Assembly (NCBI GenBank): GCA_036924855.1
Contig: JBAGRP010000001.1
Location: forward strand, 4,092,001 to 4,156,000
DNA length: 64,000 bases
Direction of reading: 5' to 3'
Source of the DNA: Nitrobacteraceae bacterium AZCC 2146
GTDB taxonomy: Bacteria > Pseudomonadota > Alphaproteobacteria > Rhizobiales > Xanthobacteraceae
Of this stretch, positions 1-8,600 are shown piece after piece. The first letter of the stretch is position 1, and each line of letters opens with the position of its first letter. The position numbers were made by a program, and so were the translations under genes. The notes beneath the pieces were generated by a model, which saw only the letters and a list, made by a program, of their open reading frames with translations, searched no databases and was not told the DNA's origin.

Positions 1-2315
1 ACCGCCTCAAAATTTATCAGGTCAAGCAGTTGGAAATCTGGCACATCGTTGTCAATTTTGATTAAGCCAAGCCAGCTGCCGACCTCATCGAAAGAAGCGA
101 GGATATTTTCGTCGAGGAGGTCAAAGAAGACTGGAGTTCTACTTATGTCAGCCTGACGACACTCACGCCGAGCACTAGAAATCTCTGAAATGATCGCTTG
201 TTTTACGTTTCCAAGTAGCTCTTCGCGCGCTTGTCGTAAGACTTCTTCGACGTTACCGCGAAACACGCCCACGATGTGATCTGCAGCGTCCCAACTATCA
301 AGGTGCCTCTGCCCTGCAATCTTCGCAACGAGCGCCTGAGATGTATCGTCCTTGACACGGGCGTAAAAACTTCCGTTCCGATCAACGATAAGCCAGAAAT
401 CTTTATACTGATTCAGTGCTGCTGTTACAAAGTCACGAAGCTGAAGTATTCTATGAGCATTGTCATCGAAGTGACGTAAGATAATGGTGGTAAGATCGCC
501 GATTTGGTTTTGGTTCAGGTCGGTGCTGGCGATCACTGCTTCGTTGAAAGCCCTCAAGAAGCGAGGAACGATCACGCCATGCCGCAGATTGTTTCCTAGG
601 GACTGTTCCAGGCTTGACTCTGAATCAAATAGCAGTTGATCAGCGACCTCTTGCGCAAACAGACCTACGACGGTTGAAACCACGCCCGATGTGACTGATG
701 TTTCGTCCTGATCGGAGAGAACGAAGTCGAACTGGGTCTCGATCGTTCGAGCAATCGTGAACGTTAAGTATTCCCAGTCGATTTTAATTCGGCCAGCTTT
801 GAAAAGATTATGAAACAGATGCATTCTCAGAAAATGCGCTTCGTCATCAATTATCCTATCGGCTTGTTCAGCAGTCAGGATCAGTTCGCGCTTGGCGATA
901 TTGGCGAGTTCCATTCGCAGCACACTGGATTGATTGTCCACTCTCGGTAACGATTCTGCTGCAAGCTTGATCGAACTTGGAAAGGCAAACGCTAGTCGCT
1001 CCATCATGCCCTTATCTAGAATCTCCTGCATCAAGCGCTGACGCGATCGAGAGGGAAGAATCCGAAAGCGATGCACGAACTCATTGGTAGCTTTGCGCCG
1101 AGATCGAGAGGGCGGCGAATGAGATCTTGGCAAGATCGCCGCTTCGGTAGCCCCGCCTCGAAGTCTATTTACGAAAGAGCTGATATCGGCGGTAAGTTGA
1201 CCACGACCCCGCGCAAATGCAACCGCAATGAAGCGCTTCACGACAGGAGGCGTCGACATCAGATATTTAATAAAGATAGAATATGGATCTGCATCGATCG
1301 CCGCCAGCTCGAATGCCTCGTGAATAACCTGCCAATCAAGAAACGCGTAAGCGCGCTGATCGACTTGATACAGACGAACGAGTTGTTTTTTGAACACTAC
1401 AAGTTCGCGACGTCGAACTGCTATTGCCATATTAAGGCAAAGGGAAAGTATCTGATTTAGCGGATCAAGATTATTCGAAACCCGATGATACCCAACCGAT
1501 GAGTCGATGCCATTTACAATTACCATAGATGCAAGCACTAACGCATCGGTCTCGGCTTTACTATGAGCGCGGAGGAACTCTCCCTCTAGTCTAAAGCCGC
1601 CCAGAGCCCGTATAGCGACTAACTTTATGAAGAGATCGCTAAGATTCCACATGACGGCTAGTTCATATCCATAAACAAGCTGCCTTTCTGAGATCTCATA
1701 CATTGGGTCGGAGAGAGCTTGAAATACTGAGAGTAGGTCCGGACCTAAGACGGGCCACCAAGCTTGCTTCAACGAATGAAATGCGTTCAGAATGCCATCA
1801 ATATTGCTTATCTTATCCGTATGGAGTCCGAACGCATAAAGGTATCTTACAAATGAGCCAGCTGTCGCTACTCTGGGAGCACCGATCTTTCGGAGAAAAG
1901 ATCTTACCCTGTTTGAAACCGCTCGTTTAAATTCAGAATTTTCGCTGGGTTTCGAAAGTACATGCTCGAAAGCAGCGATGGAATAGTCAGTATCATCAAG
2001 TCCGGCGACCGGGCTCGTGTCTAAGCTAAAGGTCGATCCCATCGTGAGGAGTCTTGTAAGCTCCGCTATGCGCGAAGTTCCAATAGCACTCAGCAGACGA
2101 GCTTGATCTGCAAGCGATCGATACTGCAGACAAATTCGCAAGAGGTCGAGTTCGGGGGAGCTCTTAGCAGCGCCTTCGGACTTTAGGTTCAAAAACCGCA
2201 GCGACATGCCCTCGACTTCAAGATGATCCCTGGGATTATTGTCAATGGAAAGACGAGCGTAATTGAGCCTCTTATCTAGGCCGGACAAAACACGTCGGTG
2301 AGTTGATGAAAGCAT
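1..2315 (-). CDS. Large unrecognised protein, 3' end beyond the window
   Basis: One minus-strand frame stays open from a TGA at 2327-2325 to the left edge, giving at least 770 residues from an ATG at 2315 with no strong ribosome binding site. The protein starts MLSSTHRRVLSGLDKRLNYA, looks mostly alpha-helical, and has no obvious membrane segment. Around residue 575 it carries the sequence NNLRHGVIVPRFLRAF; an Arg-His-Gly motif after a helix recalls HEPN-type or DUF4209 proteins, but that link is only suggestive. The base composition is visibly more AT-rich than the rest of the window and the codon use differs, which points to recent transfer. It lies on the far side of an integrase island and may be cargo, perhaps for defence. 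I do not recognise the family. Confidence 0.8.
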   Translation of the reverse strand, partial: MLSSTHRRVLSGLDKRLNYARLSIDNNPRDHLEVEGMSLRFLNLKSEGAAKSSPELDLLRICLQYRSLADQARLLSAIGTSRIAELTRLLTMGSTFSLDTSPVAGLDDTDYSIAAFEHVLSKPSENSEFKRAVSNRVRSFLRKIGAPRVATAGSFVRYLYAFGLHTDKISNIDGILNAFHSLKQAWWPVLGPDLLSVFQALSDPMYEISERQLVYGYELAVMWNLSDLFIKLVAIRALGGFRLEGEFLRAHSKAETDALVLASMVIVNGIDSSVGYHRVSNNLDPLNQILSLCLNMAIAVRRRELVVFKKQLVRLYQVDQRAYAFLDWQVIHEAFELAAIDADPYSIFIKYLMSTPPVVKRFIAVAFARGRGQLTADISSFVNRLRGGATEAAILPRSHSPPSRSRRKATNEFVHRFRILPSRSRQRLMQEILDKGMMERLAFAFPSSIKLAAESLPRVDNQSSVLRMELANIAKRELILTAEQADRIIDDEAHFLRMHLFHNLFKAGRIKIDWEYLTFTIARTIETQFDFVLSDQDETSVTSGVVSTVVGLFAQEVADQLLFDSESSLEQSLGNNLRHGVIVPRFLRAFNEAVIASTDLNQNQIGDLTTIILRHFDDNAHRILQLRDFVTAALNQYKDFWLIVDRNGSFYARVKDDTSQALVAKIAGQRHLDSWDAADHIVGVFRGNVEEVLRQAREELLGNVKQAIISEISSARRECRQADISRTPVFFDLLDENILASFDEVGSWLGLIKIDNDVPDFQLLDLINFEA

Positions 2316-3009
2316 TTCGACCGTTCAGTTGAGGAAACCCACAATTACCACCGGAAAATGTCCGTTGTCGACAGACAGTTGGAACTGGCGGGGTAGCTGG
2401 CAGACTTTGAGGGACCGCCGCTGACAAACGACCGATACCGGCCATCTCAACGGCCGAGTATGGCTCCCATGGTCCGATCGAACTCGCTTCGACAACGCTC
2501 CACTTTGGGCGCATAATCGAAAACGTGCCTCTGGCCGATGAGCGGAGTTAGGCCGCCGACGCATTTGCGGCTCGATTTACGCAAAACGCGATCTCCGCCC
2601 CTCCGACCAACCTCAAAGATTGGCGCAGCCATGGAGACACCTTAGCCGACTTTCGCGAGATCTTTGGAAGGCCGTCCATTTCCGACTTTTCAACGATGTC
2701 GGTCAACAGCGGACAGTGCCAATGCAGGCTGCTAACCTCTCGGCAGCCGGCAGCCAAAGCCTGTTACGCTCCCTTCTCCGATAGGGATTCGAACCGTTCC
2801 AAGGGCAGCAGCCGCAAATACCTTGAATTGCGGTCACTCAGAACCGTACCAAATTGCCATCGTACGAAGCTTTGGAGAAAAATGGCGTCTCCAGGCACCA
2901 ATCTCCGAAATTGGCGCATCTCTGGTACGGCGCCACCCTATGAGACGGCCCGTTTTGTTGGGCTTTTGGAGACTTTGGCTGCTGATGAGACGAGCACCTG
3001 AGGCGGCAG
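2316..3009. other. Non-coding stretch, no supported gene
   Basis: About 700 bases without a convincing gene on either strand; the short open frames overlap each other and have no family resemblance. Around 2785-2800 the bases ggattcgaaccgttcc resemble a tRNA T-arm on the minus strand but no cloverleaf can be drawn. The stretch lies between the AT-rich gene to the left and decayed relics to the right and probably represents debris from past insertions. Confidence 0.5.
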
Positions 3010-3108
3010 TGGCGGAGCGAGGGAGATTCGAACTCTCAGTATGCTTCCACATGAGAAAGCTGCGGAATCTATCTGAGAGATCTAAGCAACCACAAGTGCC
3101 AACTCTCC
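3010..3108 (-). pseudogene. Decayed tRNA-Ser-like sequence
   Basis: Read on the minus strand, this 99-base segment begins GGAGAGTTGGC and ends TTCGAATCTCCCTCGCTCCGCCA-like, matching the ends of the intact tRNA-Ser(GGA) of this window (start GGAGAGATGGC, end CTCTCTCCGCCA). The D-stem, a long variable arm hairpin and the T-loop can be recognised. The acceptor stem has two mismatches, the T-stem has one, and no normal anticodon stem-loop forms. It may be a relic tRNA carried by the element or a decayed attachment site of an earlier integration into tRNA-Ser. A functional non-standard tRNA is possible but unlikely. Confidence 0.5.
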
Positions 3109-3125
3109 ACCCCAAGGCACATTGA

Positions 3126-3290
3126 ATGAAGCTCGCTCGTCTGACCGGTGCGACCGCAGATCTCGGCGTGGTCCTGGTGGCTGTGAGACAGGGCGGGCCT
3201 CAGGTTCTAACAATCCAGAACGCCACGGCCCTCCCTCCTGCCTCTTTCGAACTTGCTCATCGTCTCGCCGCGGCGCTGTCTTCGACGGCG
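3126..3290 (+). pseudogene. Possible N-terminal fragment of a NUDIX-related NAD-metabolism regulator
   Basis: The translated start contains LGVVLVAVRQGGPQVLTIQN followed by ALPPASFELAHR. This resembles the first strand and loop of the alphaproteobacterial NUDIX-related NAD regulator family, where a glycine- and valine-rich strand is followed by an ALP..PFE..HR segment. The similarity stops near 3270 and the frame continues into sequence that codes, on the other strand, for a different gene remnant. I read it as a truncated copy cut by rearrangement. The call rests on remembered family sequence and is tentative. Confidence 0.3.
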
Positions 3291-3500
3291 GGCACGAGCC
3301 GGCAATCAACCCGCAATGACGCAGGATCGGCGACGCTTGCGATTTTCCGGCAGACATAGGCGTGCGTGTCGACATCGCCGATGACGTAGCCGCCGTGATA
3401 GAATACAGGATAGGAAGCGGCCCGCGCTTAGTTCCGATCCCGCGGTAGAGCCGCAGTGGGATATCACCGACAGGTCCCTGCGCCGAGAGATCGCGGAGTT
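3266..3500 (-). pseudogene. Remnant of an HSL-family alpha/beta hydrolase
   Basis: On the minus strand, DIPLRLYRG and LPILY in one frame are followed, after a one-base shift near 3398-3402, by YHGGYVIGDVDTHAYVCRKI and then VDCRLVPAVEDSAA. This is the order of the oxyanion-hole region of hormone-sensitive-lipase-type esterases (P-R-x-Y-R, HGGG-W-x-x-G-D-x-D-T-H, R-L-A-P-E). One glycine of the HGGG motif is missing, a frameshift is present, and the nucleophile Ser and later part are absent. It is a clear gene fossil left of the island genes. Confidence 0.6.
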
Positions 3501-3725
3501 AGGCCACGCGGGGAGTTCGGGCTGCAAGGCGCCGCGCGGCGCGTTACATCCTGCGCCTCCCTTGGGCTAAGGCTCATCTGATGTCCCTTCCTGACGCGAC
3601 CACCGTGGCATGTCCGCGCTGGAGCGATTGCAAGTCTGGGCGCAGCCCATCGGCAGGCGCGATCGGATCACAATCACTTCACCGCCGTGAGTTGGCAATT
3701 CACGGAAACGCTTTTTGGCCTATTA
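3501..3725. other. Spacer without a supported gene
   Basis: This stretch lies between the esterase remnant and the last island gene. No open frame here has family resemblance or a good start site. Confidence 0.4.
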
Positions 3726-3908
3726 TCAATGCAACGTCCGCACGAACCACGGCCAACCCGCGCTATACATCGCCTCGCGGATCGCGCGATTGACCACGGC
3801 CTCGGTCTCAACCTGGGTCATCACTTCTACTTCACCGTTCGGGCAAATGCGAAAGCCGGCAGACTGTTCAAGCCACGCCGGGACCATAATCTTCTTCTTC
3901 ACCCTCAT
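3726..3908 (-). CDS. Small hypothetical island protein (60 aa)
   Basis: The ATG at 3908 is preceded by GGAGAG at good distance (ggagagacgacg then ATG), which is why this internal start was chosen over longer versions. The product begins MRVKKKIMVPAWLEQSAGFR, has no membrane segment, and ends WPWFVRTLH. It overlaps the end of the small-terminase-like gene by 41 bases, so the two are probably translated from one message. It is the last gene of the co-directional island set. No function is recognised. Confidence 0.6.
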   Translation of the reverse strand: MRVKKKIMVPAWLEQSAGFRICPNGEVEVMTQVETEAVVNRAIREAMYSAGWPWFVRTLH

Positions 3909-4422
3909 CGTCGTCTCTCCTATGCACTTCACGGTATTTGCTCTCAACACCGGCGTCTGCGGCGCTTGCGGCAGCGAAGGCCGGATCGGCGATCTCTTCG
4001 AGCGCGGCACGAACGGCATCGTTCAGAACTTCGAAGCATTCGGCTTGGGGACGCATAGCTATCATGTGGGCGGTCTCGCCGGCCAGGTTGAGCAATCGAG
4101 TACGAATGTTGAGGAGCATCACTTCGAGGTAGCGCCGGACCAGCGCGAGTCGCGCAAGTTGGCCTGCTTCGAGTTGATCTTGGCGCTCCTCGCGCCGACG
4201 TTTCGCAGCCGTCAAGGCCACGCGTTCGGCGGTGAGTTTGTCACCGGCTGCGCCGCCGCGACCGGCCGCAACAGAGCGTAGATGCGTAAACGCCTCGCGG
4301 CGCACTTCGTCGAGATCGTATTGGCCGCTGGGTCGCCGCGTAACCGCGCCTTCCGCCAAATATTGGTCAAATTGGGCGCGCGAACAGCAGATGTGTGCGG
4401 CTGCTTGAGCTATCGTTGCCAT
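3868..4422 (-). CDS. Phage small terminase subunit, Nu1-like (DNA packaging)
   Basis: This 184-residue protein has the layout of Nu1-type small terminase subunits: an N-terminal winged-helix-like segment (MATIAQAAAHICCSRAQFDQ) with a short YDLDEVRREAFTHLR stretch and AAGR, then an E-R-x-x-L-rich helical region with the R-x-L-L pattern, and an acidic tail (DDDEGEEEDYG). Such proteins recognise the packaging site and recruit the large subunit. A GGAAG ribosome binding site precedes the ATG. No large terminase, portal or capsid gene is present here, so the protein could redirect a helper phage's packaging, as in phage-inducible islands. A DNA-binding regulator with a Nu1-like fold is the alternative. 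Confidence 0.68.
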   Translation of the reverse strand: MATIAQAAAHICCSRAQFDQYLAEGAVTRRPSGQYDLDEVRREAFTHLRSVAAGRGGAAGDKLTAERVALTAAKRRREERQDQLEAGQLARLALVRRYLEVMLLNIRTRLLNLAGETAHMIAMRPQAECFEVLNDAVRAALEEIADPAFAAASAADAGVESKYREVHRRDDDEGEEEDYGPGVA

Positions 4423-4539
4423 TTCACTTCCAACCCCTCGTTTAGACTACAACCCAAGTTCGGCGTCGAGCGCTAGCGCAACCCGCATGAGCCCCTGTCC
4501 GAGAGGGACCCAGACGGGAGCGCCATCTCACAACAATCG

Positions 4540-5082
4540 TCACTGTATTGTTCCGTCGCGAGGAGCATGGGCATTGAAACGGCGCATTGCGATCAGCCTC
4601 GATCGCCATGCTTTGGCTTCCGTTTCAGGCAGAGTATGCAACAGGCACTCCGGCTGGACTACCTCCACACCGTCTCCGACATCCTTTGCCGTCGCGAGGA
4701 GGTTCAAAGCGGCCTGCTGTACGCGGTCAAGCGTAACAGTCTCTGGAACGGCGATCTGATAACTCCGGCCGGTGAATGCGAACAGGCCGAGTTGCACCAT
4801 CAGCCCGAACTCGATGCCGAAAACACTAGTCTCTATATCGTCGAGATCGGCCGCAAGTATGTGGCTCCGGTGCCGCAATGCGTCAATGACTTCGAGCGCG
4901 GCGCATTCAAGATTCGGCTCACAGAACGCGCACAGGTCCATTACTCGTTTCTCGAAATCGTGGTCACGCAGCGCCTGCGACCACATGGCCTGAGCTGCCG
5001 CCACCTTAATAAGCCAAGATCCAATGAAGCGGCAGTCGGGCTCATCCGTCATTTCGATCAGAACATGATTGTCTTGTCGCAC
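4540..5082 (-). CDS. Hypothetical island protein (about 180 aa)
   Basis: The AGGAG motif abuts an ATG at 5088 with no spacer but sits six bases before a GTG at 5082, so GTG is the likely start (VRQDNHVLIEMTDEPDC). The protein has a cysteine-containing middle (LCAFCEPNLEC) and no membrane segment. It follows the TubC_N-like gene by about 50 bases, with a short perfect hairpin between them, and precedes the terminase-like gene. It is not recognised as a member of any family. Confidence 0.7.
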   Translation of the reverse strand: MRQDNHVLIEMTDEPDCRFIGSWLIKVAAAQAMWSQALRDHDFEKRVMDLCAFCEPNLECAALEVIDALRHRSHILAADLDDIETSVFGIEFGLMVQLGLFAFTGRSYQIAVPETVTLDRVQQAALNLLATAKDVGDGVEVVQPECLLHTLPETEAKAWRSRLIAMRRFNAHAPRDGTIQ

Positions 5083-5098
5083 TTTCATCTCCTAAGTT

Positions 5099-5117
5099 AT
5101 GCCGCTCTGAGCGGCAT
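5099..5117 (-). promoter_or_regulatory. Short perfect hairpin between two island genes
   Basis: ATGCCGCT and AGCGGCAT form an eight-base-pair perfect stem with a three-base loop in the gap before the GTG start at 5082. There is no T-run, so an intrinsic terminator is unlikely. It may act as an mRNA stability element or attenuator, or as a site for a dimeric protein. Confidence 0.45.
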
Positions 5118-5129
5118 TGGTGTGAGTGA

Positions 5130-5660
5130 TCATATGAAATCCTCCAGCGAATCCCCGAGCGCAGGCTTGTCGTGCTTGCGGTATTTGATCGGCGGCCCTC
5201 CATGGGATTCGATGGCTGCAATGGTCTTCGTGAGGGCAACGACCGTCCGACCTTGCAGAAGCCAGATCAGCCCAGTCTGGTCGTATCGGGAAAGCCGGCT
5301 GTACGACGGATGTGGATCGGGCGGCGGCTTATGCAGTCCAAAGAGGTCCTTGGCTGTCCATCCGAGCGCCTCAGCCTGGCTGCCCCAGCTTCGAAGGAAG
5401 CGTCGAGCGTCGCTGATGCACCGCTGCCAGCCACCCTCGTCGACGTAGTCGGGGCACGCACACTCTAGCCGGAGAAGCGCGTGATCGAGGCTCCCACTGC
5501 CAGACTGAAGCAATGTGAGAATATCTGCCTTGTGGTTGGACAGCAGCGCCATTAGGGAAGCGGGAGGTTTCGCCTCCGCTGTGAGCAGCAGGTCATCTCC
5601 CTCCAGTCGGATCTGGATCCCGAACGCGGTGACTTCTTCAATCACTTCGGCCGTATTCAT
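5130..5660 (-). CDS. Island protein with TubC_N-like docking domain
   Basis: The ATG at 5660 overlaps the stop of the primase-helicase gene as ATGA, which indicates translational coupling and fixes the start (MNTAEVIEEVTAFGIQIRLE). Residues 1 to about 50 resemble the TubC_N docking domain, a small alpha/beta fold that mediates protein pairing in megasynthases: helix, IRLEGDDLLL strand pair, then a helix with a LLSNHKADILTLL pattern. The remaining roughly 125 residues (cysteine-containing LECACPDY, then YDQTGLIWLLQGR) match no family known to me. Direct coupling to the helicase gene suggests a partner or loader for it. Confidence 0.72.
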   Translation of the reverse strand: MNTAEVIEEVTAFGIQIRLEGDDLLLTAEAKPPASLMALLSNHKADILTLLQSGSGSLDHALLRLECACPDYVDEGGWQRCISDARRFLRSWGSQAEALGWTAKDLFGLHKPPPDPHPSYSRLSRYDQTGLIWLLQGRTVVALTKTIAAIESHGGPPIKYRKHDKPALGDSLEDFI

Positions 5661-8600
5661 ATCCGAGCCCTCCAACCCTCGCATTCCCCCGCAGGCTCAT
5701 CTGAAAAAACTGTTTTGTCCTGGCCAGCAGCGGCCGAAACATTCCCCTCTTTCCCCACTTTCCCGGCTTTCCCCGTCGACCTCGCGGCCATCTCGGTTGC
5801 CGCAGCCGAACCCGGCTGATCCGACGTGGAGGACTGCCCCGGATTCGATATCTCGACCCGGTATTCATTGGCATCGTGGCCGGGAATCTTGCGCAAGACC
5901 GCAACAGCATCGCTGTCCGCAAGCCAAACGGGCCGGTTTGTAAGGTATTTCTGGAAGAGCTTGCCGATGCTGCGGGCCGTCGGCTTCTCGAGCGGCTTCC
6001 CGATTAGTTCGCCCAGCGCATCAGAAAGCGCCTCGGCGCGCGCTGCCTTGTCCTCCACATATGAGCCGGTGTCAGCGAGCGTCATCACCACGAGGCGCGT
6101 GGTAAAGCTATCTTCGCCCCAACAGTCTCGCAGGACAGTAAGAGCACGAGATGCGGCGCTTGCTTCTTCCTCGCCGGCCTCACCGACCCGCAGAAGCTGG
6201 GTGCAGTCTACCTCGATCTCGAGCAGCCCGGCCGCGTACTCCACTGGCCATCCGATCAACCCCCACCATGTCTTGAACCGGGTCTTTGCAACCTGGTCTG
6301 TTGGGCGCGACAATGCGCCGCCGATCAGGATCGTGTAGAGCGCCCGCAGGATCTTCGCCCGGTTTGCCTGCGTCCAAGCCAGCGGGTCAGCATGGCGGAA
6401 CTCCCTGTTCTCCGGGTCCGGCCTGTTCACGTTCAGTGGCAGGATGAAGGAGCGGCTCGCCATGTCGCCGCGCGGTGCAATGGAGTTGCCGGTGAAGATC
6501 TGGATCGTAGACGAGGGCACGGTCTCCACCCGTGACACTCCCAAGACTCGATCGGATATCTCCGACGCTGTCAGCGCGGCTTCGATGTGCGGGCAACTGA
6601 TGTTGGCGCCCCGCGCGATGTTGTCCCAGACCAGCGCCGCTACATTCTGGCGCAAGTAGGAGAACAGGGCCTTCTTTCGCTCCTCGACATTTTCCGACCA
6701 CCCTGCGGCCGCAGCACGCCGCCCCAAGACCGCCGTCAGGATCATGTGGACCAAGGTCGTCTTCCCCCCGCCCCGCTGCCCCGCTGTCACGAAGAACGCC
6801 GGGCGCTCCGGCAGCAAGGCTCGCTGCAGAAGAGTGAGCGCGAGCAGGACCGCAATGCACTTGCCGACCGGATCGAGCGCGACGTCGACCAGCCACTCGT
6901 CGAGGAGAAATTTGAAAGCCGATTTGACCTCCTCGTTTGTCGGAGCACCGGCAGAAACACACGAGCGAAGAACCGGATCGATGCGGTGGACCAGCCCGGT
7001 GGGCCGATCGAGCCCAACTCCATCGATGATTCGACCCGACATGGTGACCAACGGCGCTGTATTGATCGCCCTGGCGACCGGCAGCGCACTCCCGGGAAAC
7101 TCGATCAGCGCGTTGATGAACGGCGCCGGCAACGCGCCGTAGTAATATGCATCCCGCGTCACGACCTCCCATCGAACGTAACGCTCAAGGAGCAATTCAA
7201 CCCCGATCGGCGTCAATTCAGCAAGGACCGGCTCTGCCGGCGCCTTCATGAGATCAACATCATCACCAATCGAATTGGCGCCATCAGCGGTTAGCAGATG
7301 CAGTGCCCAGGGTTGCTTCACCTCGACTTGAACGAAAGCGCCCGATGCATTTCGCATTGGCGGCTCCTCGCTCTTGTCGGCCGCGAGCAGCTCATCAACG
7401 AATGTGACCGTGGGCAGCAACTCGCCGTCCGGCGCGGGCCGTGGCCGGATGATCCGGCTGTCGGCGCGCGATTCCATGGAGGCTCTGTGCTTTTCGGGTT
7501 CGCGTTGAGCACGGTCCTTCTTGATCCGCCTCGTCAAAACCCGAACACCAACGTTCGCAGACTTGGAAACAAGCGCGACAAAATCTGCGAGCTCGTCCTC
7601 CTCGAGTTCGGCTTGGGCCAAGATCGCCAGGGAATGTTCTACCATGGCGTCCGCCGGAGCTTGTGCGAAGGCGGCCTTGGCTGATTTCAGATCGTATCGA
7701 AGAAAGTAGACGCCACGGCCATGCGCGAAGCTATGAATCAGCAAGGCGCCGTCTTCACCTTTCATCACCATGGCCTTGCAGCGTCCGTAACCGACTCCTT
7801 CCATGGGATCAGCGAGCGTCTCCCCGACGAAATGTTCTGGATCAGCCAGCACAGTGCCGGCGGTCACGGTGCCCAGGTGATCAAACTCGAGCGCTACATC
7901 CGGATAGAGCACTCCGCGATGTCGCGCGGCAACCAGGCGGAGCGCCGTCAGCAAAGGCATGCCTGATGCTGATGAAATCGCCTCGGCGAGCTTTTTGTCG
8001 TGCTCGCTGCGGACTGCCGCCGCGGATTTCCCAAGCGGTTCCGCACCCGCGCGTTTGGCTTCATTGACGCGGTGGCGCTCGTACTCAGTCAGCGGGGGTA
8101 CAACTCGACCTGAATCGATCTCTTCGCCCTCGAATGCCTCAGGAACACGCTTCTCCGGATTCTGGGCAACAGGCGCAACAATCCGGGGCGCCCCCTCAAA
8201 GCAAAGGCGTTCACCATAGCCGACCATCCTATCGATCAAGGACCGGTCGAGCAGCTGACCGACCGCGCCGATCGCATGCCATCCGAATCCGCTCAACCAA
8301 CAGCGGGCGTGGAGATCCTTCAGGAACCGCTCAACATCTTTACCGTCCCGTACCAGTACGTAATGGTGCATACCGGCGGAGCCCGGGATCGGCTCGCCTT
8401 TGTCATCGCGGAAAAGCCCGGCCGTCGTGCTCGCACGGGAAACCCGCGCCGCAGCCGCGAGTTCTGGCGCGACCGACAGCAGGGCGGCCCACATGCCACC
8501 TGCGGCTTCGATCCGGGCAGCCACCTCTTCAGGCATTCCTTTGGTATCAAAGTCGATGAGCGCCCAGGCAGGACTTCCCGGCCGATAGTCGATGAACTTA

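Noticed and set aside
2760..2830. Possible second tRNA relic (ggattcgaaccgttcc)
   Set aside because: Only a T-loop-like block is seen; no stems could be paired.
3010..3108. Functional tRNA for a rare anticodon
   Set aside because: Acceptor and T-stem mismatches and the lack of an anticodon stem argue for a relic.
4567..5448. Plus-strand open frame of 293 codons in the island
   Set aside because: It runs antisense across two well-supported minus-strand genes with good start sites and couplings.
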